Positions 15,591 through 28,220 of a stretch of DNA of 64,000 bases are shown in pieces (position 1 is the first letter of the stretch; every line of letters starts with the position of its first letter). Made by a program: the position numbers and the translations under genes. The notes beneath the pieces are model-generated. The model was given only the letters and a program-made list of their open reading frames with translations. It searched no databases and had not been told where the DNA came from. Origin of the DNA: Nitrospina sp052156635 (lineage in GTDB: Bacteria; Nitrospinota; Nitrospinia; Nitrospinales; Nitrospinaceae); contig NZ_JBQKUO010000002.1 of the NCBI RefSeq assembly GCF_052156635.1, positions 434,001 to 498,000 on the forward strand, written 5' to 3'.

Positions 15591-16103
15591 ATGCCACAAC
15601 TAGAGCAGGTATCGGTATTTTCTTCATTGATTTTCTGGTCGATCGTCTCGTTCGCCCTTCTTCTGTTTCTGCTGAAGAAGTACGCGTTCCCTCCCATCTT
15701 GCAGATGCTGGAGGAGCGGCAGAAGAAAATTTCCGGAGACATTAGAAGCGCCGAAGCCATGCGGGCGGAAGCGGATAAAATCAGGAAGGAGTTTGAGGAC
15801 CAGCTCCAGACCGCGCACGACAAGGCGAACACCATCGTCCAGTTGGCGCACGACGAGTCCCGCAAACTGCAGGAAAAAACCCTCAACGAAACCCAGGCCA
15901 AAGTTCGGCAGATGCAGAAGGAAGCCGAGCATGAAATCCGGGTGGCGCGCGACAGGCTGATGGGGGAGATCCGGCAGTATGTTTCCGTTTTGACCATTGC
16001 CTCCACCGAGAAAATCCTGCGCCGCACCATGCAGGACGACGACAAAAAGCGGCTGGTGGACGAGTCCATTGACGAAGTGGTCCGCAACCTGGAAAAGAAC
16101 TAG
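15591..16103 (+). CDS. atpF: F0F1 ATP synthase subunit b
   Basis: The 170-residue peripheral-stalk subunit has one N-terminal membrane helix (about residues 9-28) and then a long charged helix (ERQKKISGDIRSAEAMRAEA and onward) that forms the stator coiled coil. Only one b gene is present; no b-prime gene is found. The ribosome binding site is weak (CACCCGGAC), so translation is perhaps low or coupled to upstream structure. It follows the hairpin after atpE. Confidence 0.95.
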   Translation: MPQLEQVSVFSSLIFWSIVSFALLLFLLKKYAFPPILQMLEERQKKISGDIRSAEAMRAEADKIRKEFEDQLQTAHDKANTIVQLAHDESRKLQEKTLNETQAKVRQMQKEAEHEIRVARDRLMGEIRQYVSVLTIASTEKILRRTMQDDDKKRLVDESIDEVVRNLEKN

Positions 16104-16144
16104 GCGCGGCGGCGTTGGCCGTCCCGTCGTGAAATGAAGACACA

Positions 16145-16699
16145 ATGATTGAAAACCAGATAGGCAAACGATTTTCCGAAGCGTTGTCCGCCTCCATTGA
16201 GGACAACGCCAAACTGCAGGAAGCGCTGGACAACCTGTGCGATCTGGATGATGCCATTCAGTCCGACCCCGCACTGCCCAAGTTTTTTCTGCATCCCGCC
16301 ATTCCGGACGACAAAAAGCTCGCGTTCGTGATGTCGCTTTGCGACAACATCCCGGCAGGCAAGGAAGTACGCAAGGTGGCGGAGATGCTGGTTCAGCGAA
16401 ACAAGATGGTCTATCTGAAAAACATCCGGGAATACTTTGAAAAAACGGTGGCCGATCGGCTCAATCAGGTGCGGGTGAAGATCGTGGCTGCCCATCCTGT
16501 ATCCGAGGAACAATTGAACAAACTGAAATCGTCCCTGGACCGGGCTTTGGGAAAAAGCGCGGTGATCGACAGCCAGGTGGACGAGTCGTTGCTCGGCGGC
16601 ATCCGTGTCAGTATCGGAAGCTGGGTCGCCGATGCCACCATCAAGAACCGCCTGGCGCTGTTGCGACGGTCGATTGAGAAGGAGGAGGTCCTACTGTGA
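16145..16699 (+). CDS. atpH: F0F1 ATP synthase subunit delta
   Basis: This 184-residue stalk subunit (OSCP type) connects the b dimer to the top of F1. The N-terminal helical bundle (residues 1-110, IGKRFSEALSASIEDNAKLQ) and the C-terminal beta segment (VIDSQVDESLLGGIRVSIGSWVADATIKNRL) match the family. The last four bases overlap the atpA start as GTGA, so translation is coupled. Confidence 0.96.
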   Translation: MIENQIGKRFSEALSASIEDNAKLQEALDNLCDLDDAIQSDPALPKFFLHPAIPDDKKLAFVMSLCDNIPAGKEVRKVAEMLVQRNKMVYLKNIREYFEKTVADRLNQVRVKIVAAHPVSEEQLNKLKSSLDRALGKSAVIDSQVDESLLGGIRVSIGSWVADATIKNRLALLRRSIEKEEVLL

Positions 16700-18201
16700 G
16701 TCTTAGAGCGGATGAAATCAGCACCCTGATCCAGAAGCAGATCGAAGGGTTTGAGTCCGAAATCGAATTGAAGGAAACCGGCCGCGTCATCTCCGTCGGC
16801 GACGGCATCGCGCGCATCTACGGCCTCGAACAAGCGATGGCGGGCGAACTGGTGGATTTTCCGAACGACGTCACCGGCATGGTCCTGAACCTGGAAGAGG
16901 ACAACGTCGGCGCCGTGCTCATGGGATTCGACAACCTGATCAAGGAAGGCGACGAAGTCAAGCGCACCGGACGCATCATGGACGTGCCGGTCGGACCGGA
17001 ACTGGTCGGCCGCGTGGTGAACGCGCTTGGCCAACCGATCGACGGCAAGGGCCCCATCAACGCCAAGCAGCGCGGCCCCATCGAGCGCATCGCACCGGGT
17101 GTGATCGACCGCAAATCCGTTCACGAACCGATGCAGACCGGCATCAAGGCCATCGACGGCATGATCCCTGTCGGCCGCGGTCAGCGCGAATTGATCATCG
17201 GCGACCGGCAGACCGGTAAGACCGCCGTCGCCATCGACGCCATCATCAACCAGAAGGGGCAGAACATGTTCTGCATCTACGTCGCCGTCGGCCAGAAGCG
17301 GTCCACGGTGGCGCGTGTTGTCAAGACGCTGGAAGAGCACGGCGCGATGGATTACACCATCGTCGTTTCCGCCAGCGCCAGCGACCCGGCCCCGATGCAG
17401 TTCATCGCACCGTACGCCGGTTGCGCCATGGGCGAGTATTTCCGCGACAACGGCCAGCACGCACTCATCATTTACGACGATCTGTCCAAGCAGGCGGCGG
17501 CCTACCGCCAGTTGAGCCTGCTGTTGCGCCGTCCTCCGGGACGCGAGGCGTACCCCGGTGACGTCTTCTTCCTGCATTCGCGCCTGCTCGAACGCGCCGC
17601 GAAGTTAAACGACGAATTGGGTGCGGGATCGATGACGGCTCTTCCCATTATCGAGACGCAGGCCGGCGACGTGTCGGCGTACATCCCGACCAACGTCATC
17701 TCCATCACCGATGGACAGATCTACCTGGAAACGGACCTGTTTTATTCGGGCGTACGCCCGGCGATCAACGTCGGTCTCTCCGTTTCCCGCGTCGGTGGCT
17801 CCGCACAGATCAAGGCCATGAAGCAGGTGGCGGGTCAGTTGCGCCTCGACCTCGCGCAGTACCGCGAAATGGCTGCCTTCTCCCAGTTCGGCAGTGACCT
17901 TGACGCCGCCACGCAGGCGCAGTTGGCACGAGGTGAGCGCCTGGTGGAGTTGCTGAAGCAGCCGCAGTACCGGCCGTTGACCGTGGTGCAGCAGGTGGTC
18001 TCGCTGTTCACCGGCGTACGCGGACACCTTGACGACATCAAGGTGCGTGACATCCAGCGATTCGAGGAAAGCTTCATCAATTTTCTGGAAGAAAAGAAAA
18101 AAGACCTTATGGAAACCATCGCCAAGGATAAGAAGCTCACCGATGAAAGCGAAGAGCAACTGACTGCGGCGGTCAAAGAGTTCAAGGGATTGTTTAATTA
18201 A
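16696..18201 (+). CDS. atpA: F0F1 ATP synthase subunit alpha
   Basis: A 501-residue non-catalytic nucleotide-binding subunit. It starts with GTG overlapping the atpH stop. The P-loop is GDRQTGKTAVAID (about residues 168-180), and the PGREAYPGDVFFLHSRLLERAAKL block and the VGGSAQIKAM region are the expected conserved stretches. GGAGGAGG lies close upstream of the start. Length is normal. Confidence 0.98.
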   Translation: MSLRADEISTLIQKQIEGFESEIELKETGRVISVGDGIARIYGLEQAMAGELVDFPNDVTGMVLNLEEDNVGAVLMGFDNLIKEGDEVKRTGRIMDVPVGPELVGRVVNALGQPIDGKGPINAKQRGPIERIAPGVIDRKSVHEPMQTGIKAIDGMIPVGRGQRELIIGDRQTGKTAVAIDAIINQKGQNMFCIYVAVGQKRSTVARVVKTLEEHGAMDYTIVVSASASDPAPMQFIAPYAGCAMGEYFRDNGQHALIIYDDLSKQAAAYRQLSLLLRRPPGREAYPGDVFFLHSRLLERAAKLNDELGAGSMTALPIIETQAGDVSAYIPTNVISITDGQIYLETDLFYSGVRPAINVGLSVSRVGGSAQIKAMKQVAGQLRLDLAQYREMAAFSQFGSDLDAATQAQLARGERLVELLKQPQYRPLTVVQQVVSLFTGVRGHLDDIKVRDIQRFEESFINFLEEKKKDLMETIAKDKKLTDESEEQLTAAVKEFKGLFN

Positions 18202-18204
18202 ATC

Positions 18205-19062
18205 ATGCCAAATTTACGGGACGTTAAAAGCCGGATTCGGAGTGTCAAGAACACCCAGCAGACCACCAAGGCCATGAAGCTGGTGTCGGCCTCCAAGTTG
18301 CGCCGTGCCCAGGAGGCCATCCTGACGGCCCGGCCTTACGCCACCAAGATGCGCGACGTGCTGAATCATCTGGCCGCCCGCTGCAACCACGACCTGCACC
18401 CTTTGTTGAATGACCGCGAGGGCGACAATATCCTGCTGGTGATCATCACGGCGGACCGCGGCCTTTGTGGGGCCTTCAACGCCAATATCGTCAAGATGGC
18501 GTCGAAGGTCATCGATGCCAACAGCAACAGCAACATCTCCCTGTTTCTTGCGGGCAAAAAAGGCGGCGATTTCTTCAAACGCCGGTCTTACAAGATTCAG
18601 GAAAACTATCCGGGCTGGACCAAGGATTTCAACTACGCCAAGGCGGTGGAGATCGGCGAAAAGCTGGGGCAGTTGTTCGTGGAAAAACAAGTGGACCGTA
18701 TTTTTCTGGTGTACAACGAGTTCAAGTCCGTCCTCCGGCAGGAGGTCATCAGCGAGCAATTGCTGCCGGTGGCTCCGGAGGAGACGGAAGATCAGTTTCC
18801 GGTGGATTACATTTATGAGCCGGACGAGGAAAGCATTCTGGAAGACATTCTGAAGCGGTACATGACCTTGCAGGTTTACCGCGCCTTTCTGGAATCCAGT
18901 GCCAGCGAACACGGCGCCCGCATGACCGCGATGGACAACGCGTCGCGCAACGCCAAGGAAATGATCGGTCAGTTGACCCTGTTCTACAACCGCACACGGC
19001 AGGCGTACATCACCAAGGAACTGATCGAAGTGGTCAACGGGGCGGAAGCGCTGAAAGACTGA
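18205..19062 (+). CDS. atpG: F0F1 ATP synthase subunit gamma
   Basis: The 285-residue central-shaft subunit has the N-terminal KSRIRSVKNTQQTTKAMKLV and C-terminal MTAMDNASRNAKEMIGQLTL coiled-coil halves. The Rossmann-like middle contains ADRGLCGAFN. It begins 3 nt after atpA. The GTTTAATTAAATC stretch between them has no clear ribosome binding site. Confidence 0.97.
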   Translation: MPNLRDVKSRIRSVKNTQQTTKAMKLVSASKLRRAQEAILTARPYATKMRDVLNHLAARCNHDLHPLLNDREGDNILLVIITADRGLCGAFNANIVKMASKVIDANSNSNISLFLAGKKGGDFFKRRSYKIQENYPGWTKDFNYAKAVEIGEKLGQLFVEKQVDRIFLVYNEFKSVLRQEVISEQLLPVAPEETEDQFPVDYIYEPDEESILEDILKRYMTLQVYRAFLESSASEHGARMTAMDNASRNAKEMIGQLTLFYNRTRQAYITKELIEVVNGAEALKD

Positions 19063-19104
19063 ATATAAAGTATCGACCAAGACGACCAAGTAAAGGAGCG
19101 TTTG

Positions 19105-20517
19105 ATGAACGTAGGAAAAGTCATCCAGGTAATCGGTCCCGTCGTGGATATCAGCTTCAAGGGCGGCGAACTGCCGGCTTTGTACAATGCTCTCCACATT
19201 AAGAAAGAGGTGCAAGGTGGAGAGGACGAAACCATCACCTTGGAAGTGGCGCAGCATCTGGGCGACAATGCGGTGCGGGCCATCTCCATGCACCCCACCG
19301 ACGGCCTCGTGCGCGGCATCGATGCGGAAGATACGGGTCGCCCGATCTCGGTTCCCGTAGGCGAAAATGTGCTGGGACGGATCCTGAACGTCATCGGCGA
19401 ACCTGTCGATCAGAAGCCAAAGGTCGAGTCGCAGGAGACGTGGAGTATCCACCGCGACGCGCCGCCGCTGGACGAGCAGGACACGGGTATGGAAATGCTG
19501 GAAACCGGCATCAAGGTCATTGACCTGCTCGAGCCGTACCTGAAGGGCGGCAAGACCGGACTTTTCGGCGGCGCCGGCGTGGGCAAGACCGTTCTCATCA
19601 TGGAACTGATCCGCAACATCGGCGCGGAGCACAGCGGGTATTCGGTGTTCGCCGGGGTCGGGGAACGTACACGTGAAGGCAACGACCTCTACCACGAAAT
19701 GATCGAATCGAAGGTCATTGACAAGACGGCCCTGATCTACGGTCAGATGACAGAACCTCCCGGCGCGCGCATGCGGGTCGCCCTGACGGGGTTGACCATC
19801 GCCGAATACTTCCGCGATGTCGGTGGTCAGGATGTGCTCTTGTTCATCGACAACATCTTCCGGTTTTCGCAGGCAGGTTCCGAAGTGTCCGCGTTGCTCG
19901 GCCGTATCCCGTCCGCCGTGGGTTACCAGCCGACGCTGGCTACCGAGATGGGCAACCTGCAGGAACGCATCACTTCAACGAAGAAGGGGTCCATCACCTC
20001 CGTCCAGGCGATTTACGTTCCGGCCGACGACCTCACCGATCCGGCTCCGGCGACCACCTTCTCTCACTTGGACGCCACCACCGTTCTCAACCGGCGCATC
20101 TCGGAACTGGGCATTTACCCTGCTGTCGATCCTCTGGACTCGACTTCACGCATCCTGGATCCGGCGATTGTCGGCGAAGAGCATTATTCGGTTGCGCGTG
20201 AAGTGCAGCGCACCTTGCAGCGCTACAAGGAACTGCAGGACATCATCGCCATTCTGGGTATGGACGAATTGACGGAAGAGGACAAGATGCTCGTCATGCG
20301 GGCCCGCAAAATCCAGAAATACCTGTCCCAGCCGTTCTTCGTTGCAGAAACGTTCACCGGCGCTCCCGGCAAATACGTCAAGGTGGCCGACACCATCACC
20401 GGCTTCAAGGAAATCGTCAACGGCAAGCTGGACGATATTCCCGAGCAGGCGTTCTACATGTGCGGCGCCATCGATGAGGTGTATGAAAAAGCCGAGAAAC
20501 TCAAAAAGCAGGGTTGA
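19105..20517 (+). CDS. atpD: F0F1 ATP synthase subunit beta
   Basis: The 470-residue catalytic subunit carries the P-loop GGAGVGKTVLIMEL (about residues 149-162), the catalytic GERTREGNDL and the ALLGRIPSAVGYQPTLATEM block. The usual DELSEED lever reads DELTEED here. ATG 19105 is chosen because AAGGAGCG is well spaced from it; a TTG one codon earlier is less likely. Confidence 0.98.
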   Translation: MNVGKVIQVIGPVVDISFKGGELPALYNALHIKKEVQGGEDETITLEVAQHLGDNAVRAISMHPTDGLVRGIDAEDTGRPISVPVGENVLGRILNVIGEPVDQKPKVESQETWSIHRDAPPLDEQDTGMEMLETGIKVIDLLEPYLKGGKTGLFGGAGVGKTVLIMELIRNIGAEHSGYSVFAGVGERTREGNDLYHEMIESKVIDKTALIYGQMTEPPGARMRVALTGLTIAEYFRDVGGQDVLLFIDNIFRFSQAGSEVSALLGRIPSAVGYQPTLATEMGNLQERITSTKKGSITSVQAIYVPADDLTDPAPATTFSHLDATTVLNRRISELGIYPAVDPLDSTSRILDPAIVGEEHYSVAREVQRTLQRYKELQDIIAILGMDELTEEDKMLVMRARKIQKYLSQPFFVAETFTGAPGKYVKVADTITGFKEIVNGKLDDIPEQAFYMCGAIDEVYEKAEKLKKQG

Positions 20518-20942
20518 TGAGCATGGCCGAAGAGAACCAGAAACTTCATTTTGTATTGGTCACGCCGGAGAAGGAGATGGTCAACGATCCGAGCGTAGAC
20601 CAGGTCAATATTCCCGGAAGCGAGGGCGACCTGGGCATCCTTCCCCTGCACGCGCCTTTGTTCACCACCATGCGGCCGGGAAGCTTTTCCTATGAAAAGG
20701 GCGATGAGATCATTTCGCTCGTCGTGGGTCACGGGTACGCGGAAATCACCAACGACCGCGTGACGGTGCTGGCTGAGACCGCCGAGTACCTCAGCGACGT
20801 CGATGTGGCCCGCGCGCAGGAAGCCAAGGCGCAGGCCGAAGCCATTCTGGCCAAGCCCGATGTTGAGGAATCCGAACTCGTCGAAGCGCAGAAAAAATTG
20901 TTCCGCGCTCTGGCCCGCATCGAAAGCAAAGGCACCGAGTAA
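20517..20942 (+). CDS. atpC: F0F1 ATP synthase subunit epsilon
   Basis: The 141-residue subunit has an N-terminal beta sandwich (VNIPGSEGDLGILPLHAPLFT) and a C-terminal helical hairpin (residues 90-140) that can inhibit hydrolysis. The ATG at 20517 shares one base with the atpD stop (TGATG); an ATG at 20523 is an alternative. It closes the atp operon. A hairpin at 20986-21004 follows. Confidence 0.95.
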   Translation: MSMAEENQKLHFVLVTPEKEMVNDPSVDQVNIPGSEGDLGILPLHAPLFTTMRPGSFSYEKGDEIISLVVGHGYAEITNDRVTVLAETAEYLSDVDVARAQEAKAQAEAILAKPDVEESELVEAQKKLFRALARIESKGTE

Positions 20943-20985
20943 CGCTGCAGCCTTCCCCCTTTTAACTCCAGGCGTTTCAGCGTGG

Positions 20986-21004
20986 CCCGGTTGATTTTGC
21001 CGGG
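20986..21004. terminator. hairpin between convergent atpC and CBS genes
   Basis: CCCGG and CCGGG form a 5-bp stem around a T-rich 9-nt loop. The following TGACCTTTAAAA is only a weak tail. It is the only candidate for ending the atp transcript. Confidence 0.35.
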
Positions 21005-21010
21005 TGACCT

Positions 21011-21430
21011 TTAAAACGTGCGGATGCGCGGGTTCGAAAAGTAGTGCACCAGGTTATGCACTGAGATGATTCCCACCAGTTCCTCCTTGTCCATCACCAC
21101 CAGGTGACGGATCTTCTTTTTCGCCATAAACTTATTGGCGTCGAGCACCGATTCGTGACAGTCGATCGTCTGTAATGGCGTGGTCATGATGTCCGCCACC
21201 TGCGCTGTTTTGGGATCGAGTCCCTTGGCCACCACCTTGCGGGCGAAATCGGTTTCGGTGACGATGCCGACGGGTTTCTTTCCCTGTATGACCACCAGCG
21301 ACCCCACGTTCCGATCGTGCATGAATTCCGCCGCGTCTTTGATGGTTGCTGTCTCAGGAATGGTGACCACCGGGGCGGACATGTAGTCACTCACTTCTTC
21401 AATCGGATTTTCCTGCTTGCGTTTCTTCAT
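21011..21430 (-). CDS. tandem CBS-domain protein
   Basis: A 139-residue protein made of two CBS domains: about residues 14-75 (VSDYMSAPVVTIPETATIKD, then VGSLVVIQGKKPVGIVTETD) and 79-135 (VADIMTTPLQTIDCHESVLD, then IRHLVVMDKEELVGIISVHN). Paired CBS domains bind adenine nucleotides and act as energy sensors on partner proteins; no partner is encoded beside it. ATG 21430 has a near-perfect AAGGAGGTG site 5 nt away, which decides the start against an upstream ATG at 21493. Confidence 0.9.
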   Translation of the reverse strand: MKKRKQENPIEEVSDYMSAPVVTIPETATIKDAAEFMHDRNVGSLVVIQGKKPVGIVTETDFARKVVAKGLDPKTAQVADIMTTPLQTIDCHESVLDANKFMAKKKIRHLVVMDKEELVGIISVHNLVHYFSNPRIRTF

Positions 21431-21520
21431 TGGAACACCTCCTTGCTTGCCTCGGCGAGCCGGCATTCCACGGCTCAAAATGAAACCACCCATATTGTAC
21501 GTGGAACCGTGATGATGTGG

Positions 21521-21554
21521 GAAAAGAAAGAAAGCTTTGCCGATTTATTATCGG
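21521..21554 (-). terminator. uvrA terminator candidate
   Basis: After the uvrA stop, on the minus strand, CCGAT-AATAA-ATCGG (21554-21540) is followed by a T-rich CAAAGCTTTCTTTCTTTT tract. A rival pairing with the upstream ATCGG is possible. Confidence 0.4.
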
Positions 21555-21575
21555 AAAAACACCGATTGCGGAGGG

Positions 21576-24449
<2,874 letters not shown>

Positions 24450-24473
24450 GATGCGTGGGGTGTTTCTCTGGAT

Positions 24474-26303
24474 TCAGGGTTGCCTGGATTGCGGGAACAT
24501 CCGTTCCCATTTTTCATCGACGCGTTTTTTGATATCGTCGGACATGTGAATCTCCTCCGGCCAGTCCTGCGTGTAGCCTTCCTCCGGCAGTTTTTGGGTG
24601 ACGTCGATGCCGATGCGTCCGCCAACCTCCTGGATGTCACGGCGCGGGTCGAGGTTGTTGAACAGTTTCCACAACACGGTCGAAGTGTTGTCGAGATCGA
24701 CGTGTGCTTCCAGTGCCACGATGACGCCTGCTCCAGAGAGGTCATTGTCTTCCAGGCACGCGCGGAGAAAATCGCGGCCCTGGTGCGGTCGGGTTTTGTC
24801 CAGCGCCACCAGCACCACCGGGCGGCGCACGATCGGGTCGCACACCCGCACCGATTTGGCTTCCGCGAATTTGTTTTTGATTCGTTCGCCCAACTGCGGG
24901 TCTGGCGTTACGGGCTCGCCTTTTGGCGGATTCGATGGCGGTTCGCCTTCGATCGGCCGGGTGGCGTCGATGCCCAGCTTGGACCCGTAAAGGGCGTGAT
25001 CCGAGGCGTGGTTGAGCACGTCGAGGATGCCTTCGGAAAAAAACAGGTCGCGGTTGAAATCGATGTCGTTGAGCAACAACTCCAGCACCGCCTGTTCGTC
25101 CTGCACATCGACATCGCGGTCCACCACGACGATGGTTTTGACGAAGCTCATCTGCCCCGCGCCCCACAGCGTGCTCATCAATCGCCGCGCCTGCATGGGA
25201 TAGCGTTTGTCCATAGAGACAATGACGCAATTGTGAAACACGCCCTCGAGCGGCATGTTCATGTCCACCAGCTCCGGCAACTGCGTGCGCAACAGCGGCA
25301 GGAAAATGCGTTCCGTCGCTTTGCCGAGATAAAAATCCTCCTGTGGCGGGATGCCGACGATGGTGGTGAGATAGATCGGGTTGCGGCGATGCGTCACGGC
25401 GGTGACATGGAACACGGGATAGTCCCCGTCCTGCGAGTAGTAACCCGTGTGGTCGCCGAAAGGACCTTCACGCCGCATCTCTTTGGGATCGATGAAACCT
25501 TCCAGCACGATCTCCGCATTGGCCGGAACTTCCAGGTTCACCGTCTTGCATTTGACCAGGGGCACGGCTTTTTTGCGGATGAACCCGGCCAGCAGGAATT
25601 CATCGACTCCGTAGGGCAGGGGGGCTGAGGCGGCGTAGCAGGAAACCGGGTCCGCGCCCAGCGCCACCGCCACTTCCATGACCTTGCCCTTCCTTTTGAA
25701 TTCGTGAAAAAAATGTGCGCCGTCCTTGTGGATGTGCCAGTGCATGGCCGTGGTTTTTTTGTCGAACACCTGCATGCGGTAGAGACCGACGTTGCGGATC
25801 TTGCGATCGACACTGCGGTTGATGACGATGGGATAGGTGATGAACCGCCCTGCATCGTGCGGCCAGCACTGGATGATCGGGATTTCGTCGAGATTGACCT
25901 GGTCGCCGGTTTTCACCACTTCCTGGCAGGGCGCGCTGGATACCATCTTCGGCGGAAACTGCGATGCCTCCAAAAGCATGGGGAGCATCCTGGCCTTGTC
26001 GAGGAGCGTCTCCGGTGGAGCCATGTGCAGGTACTGGTCGATGTCGCGCGCGATCTTGTCGAGCTTCGTCACACCCAGCGCGGCCTGGATGCGGCTCCAA
26101 CTGCCGAATGCGTTGATGAGCACCGGCATGGAAGAGCCTTCGACGTTTTCGAAAAATAAGGCCTTGCCGCCGCCTTCCTGCTTGGAGACGCGGTCGGCGA
26201 TCTCGGCAATTTCGAGGATGGGCGAGACCTTCTCGCGGATGCGCACCAGTTCGCCTGCGCCTTCGAGGTGTTTGACAAATTCGCTGAGGGAGTCGAAAAT
26301 CAT
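24474..26303 (-). CDS. UbiD-family decarboxylase
   Basis: A 609-residue UbiD-type enzyme; the family uses prenylated FMN to decarboxylate aromatic or unsaturated acids, in quinone biosynthesis or elsewhere. The conserved blocks are visible: FENVEGSSMPVLINAFGS, IIQCWPHDAGRFITYP, HWHIHKDGAHFF, EGFIDPKEMRREGPFGDHTG and VDMNMPLEGVFHN. The length, about 100 residues beyond E. coli UbiD, is that of the menaquinone-linked 600-residue subgroup, so a role in menaquinone synthesis is my inference. ATG 26303 (MIFDSLSEF) is the family start. The UbiX flavin prenyltransferase is not nearby. Confidence 0.88.
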   Translation of the reverse strand: MIFDSLSEFVKHLEGAGELVRIREKVSPILEIAEIADRVSKQEGGGKALFFENVEGSSMPVLINAFGSWSRIQAALGVTKLDKIARDIDQYLHMAPPETLLDKARMLPMLLEASQFPPKMVSSAPCQEVVKTGDQVNLDEIPIIQCWPHDAGRFITYPIVINRSVDRKIRNVGLYRMQVFDKKTTAMHWHIHKDGAHFFHEFKRKGKVMEVAVALGADPVSCYAASAPLPYGVDEFLLAGFIRKKAVPLVKCKTVNLEVPANAEIVLEGFIDPKEMRREGPFGDHTGYYSQDGDYPVFHVTAVTHRRNPIYLTTIVGIPPQEDFYLGKATERIFLPLLRTQLPELVDMNMPLEGVFHNCVIVSMDKRYPMQARRLMSTLWGAGQMSFVKTIVVVDRDVDVQDEQAVLELLLNDIDFNRDLFFSEGILDVLNHASDHALYGSKLGIDATRPIEGEPPSNPPKGEPVTPDPQLGERIKNKFAEAKSVRVCDPIVRRPVVLVALDKTRPHQGRDFLRACLEDNDLSGAGVIVALEAHVDLDNTSTVLWKLFNNLDPRRDIQEVGGRIGIDVTQKLPEEGYTQDWPEEIHMSDDIKKRVDEKWERMFPQSRQP

Positions 26304-26454
26304 CGGGTTGCCGTGGGCGACGGGTTTTTGGAAACGGTTGGACCGGAACCGCAAAAATGCGAAGACTCCATTATAGCTCACTTCACCCCCGCAGGTGGGG
26401 ACGGATTGCATTTCCCTGCAGGGCCTTGCTGGAAGCGGGGGAGACCGGGGTGTC

Positions 26455-27384
26455 ATGCTGATCTATTTCCTGAAACGGCTCCTGCAGGGGGTGCCGGTAT
26501 TGATCGTGGTGGCGACCATCACTTTCCTCATCATGCACGCCGTTCCCGGCGGGCCGTTCGATCGCGACAAAAAACTCCCTCCCGAAATCCTCGCCAACAT
26601 CGAAGCCAAGTACCATCTCGACAAACCTGTGTGGCAGCAGTACCTCCTTTACATGGGGCAACTGGTGCAGGGGGAGATGGGTCCGTCGTACAAGTACATC
26701 GGGCGCGATGTCACGGACATCATCAGGGACACGTTTCCCGTGTCGCTCACCCTCGGTCTTCTGGCGGTGCTGGTGACCCTGGGGCTGGGCGTGCCCGCCG
26801 GGGTTATTTCCGCGGCGCGTGAGAACACGTTGATCGATCGCTCCTGCATTTTTATTGCCACGCTGGGCATTTCGGTTCCCAGTTTTGTGCTGGGCACGTT
26901 CCTGATTCTGATTTTCTCGCACATGCTTCACTGGCTGCCGCCCGCCCTGTGGGAGGGGCCGCGTCACATGCTGATGCCCGCGTTGGCTCTGGGTGCGGGG
27001 TTCGCGGGTTACATCGCACGGCTCACCCGCACCACGGTGCTCGATGTGCTGTCGCAGGATTACATCCGCACCGCCCGTGCCAAGGGATTGAAAGAGTCCA
27101 CCATCCTCATCAAGCACGCCCTGCTCAATTCGCTGACGCCGATCGTGTCGGTGATGGGACCCCTCACCGCCGGGCTGGTGACGGGATCGTTCGTCATCGA
27201 ATTCATCTTTTCCATTCCCGGCATGGGCAATTACTTCATCACCGCCGTCACCAACCGCGACTATCCATTGATCATGGGCGTGACGCTGGTGTACTCGGTG
27301 CTGATCGTACTGGCCAACATCGCCGTCGACCTGCTGTATGTGAAGCTCGATCCCCGCGTTAAGTTGAGTGGAGAGAGGACCTGA
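26455..27384 (+). CDS. ABC transporter permease, OppB/DppB type
   Basis: A 309-residue inner-membrane permease with six hydrophobic helices, the N-terminal LIYFLKRLLQGVPVLIVV segment and the EAA-type cytoplasmic loop DYIRTARAKGLKESTIL. It belongs to the dipeptide/oligopeptide/nickel importer class. ATG 26455 matches the family start. Its partner permease overlaps it at TGATG, but no binding protein or ATPase gene is present here, so the substrate is unknown. Confidence 0.92.
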   Translation: MLIYFLKRLLQGVPVLIVVATITFLIMHAVPGGPFDRDKKLPPEILANIEAKYHLDKPVWQQYLLYMGQLVQGEMGPSYKYIGRDVTDIIRDTFPVSLTLGLLAVLVTLGLGVPAGVISAARENTLIDRSCIFIATLGISVPSFVLGTFLILIFSHMLHWLPPALWEGPRHMLMPALALGAGFAGYIARLTRTTVLDVLSQDYIRTARAKGLKESTILIKHALLNSLTPIVSVMGPLTAGLVTGSFVIEFIFSIPGMGNYFITAVTNRDYPLIMGVTLVYSVLIVLANIAVDLLYVKLDPRVKLSGERT

Positions 27385-28220
27385 TGCGCGCCATGTGGAA
27401 CCGGTTTTCCCTGCCCGCGAAACTGAGTGCCTGCTTCATCGCTGCCATTGCACTGGCGGCGCTGTTCGCACCATGGCTGACACCGTTTTCGTTTGAGGAG
27501 CAGGACACGATGAACGCGCTGGCCGCTCCCGATACCACGCACTGGATGGGCACCGACCGCCTGGGGCGCGATCTGTTTTCGCGCATGCTGTATGGAGCGC
27601 GTGTGTCTTTGTTTCTCGGCGTCGGCACCACGCTGATTGCACTGGTTATCGGCACCGTGTATGGGGCCATTTCCGGTTACATCGGCGGACGCATCGACAA
27701 TTTCCTGATGCGGGTGGTGGATGTGATCTTTGCGCTTCCCGACCTTCTGTTGATTATCCTGATCATGGTGGTGCTGGGGCGCGGCCTGACCAGTATTTTC
27801 CTGGCCCTCACCATGGTGAGCTGGGTGACGGTGGCCAGGCTGGTTCGGGGCGAGGTGCTGCGCATCAAGGAGTTCACGTTTGTCGAGGCGGCGCGCGCAC
27901 TGGGGGCGGGGCACCGGCGTATTCTGTTCTCCGAAATCGTTCCCAACCTGTGGGGCGTTTTGATCGTTACATTGACCTTTCGTATCCCCGTGGCGATTCT
28001 CGCCGAATCGACGTTGAGTTTCATCGGGTTGGGCATCGCGCCGCCGTTCAGCAGCTGGGGGACACTGGCCAACGATGGCTGGACAGCGATCAAGTTTTAT
28101 CCTCACCTCATTGTGTTTCCCTCGCTGGCCATTTTCCTGACCATTCTTGCCTTCAATTTTTTAGGGGAGGGGTTGCGGGATTATTTCGATCCTCGGAAAT
28201 CCTCTCTAGAATTAAATTGA
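27384..28220 (+). CDS. ABC transporter permease, OppC/DppC type
   Basis: A 278-residue permease with helices in the OppC pattern, the N-terminal GTDRLGRDLFSRMLYGARVS motif and the EAA loop FTFVEAARALGAGHRRILF. It overlaps the preceding permease stop by one base, so the two are translationally coupled and must form the membrane heterodimer. The following 214 bp contains no ATPase gene. Confidence 0.93.
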   Translation: MRAMWNRFSLPAKLSACFIAAIALAALFAPWLTPFSFEEQDTMNALAAPDTTHWMGTDRLGRDLFSRMLYGARVSLFLGVGTTLIALVIGTVYGAISGYIGGRIDNFLMRVVDVIFALPDLLLIILIMVVLGRGLTSIFLALTMVSWVTVARLVRGEVLRIKEFTFVEAARALGAGHRRILFSEIVPNLWGVLIVTLTFRIPVAILAESTLSFIGLGIAPPFSSWGTLANDGWTAIKFYPHLIVFPSLAIFLTILAFNFLGEGLRDYFDPRKSSLELN

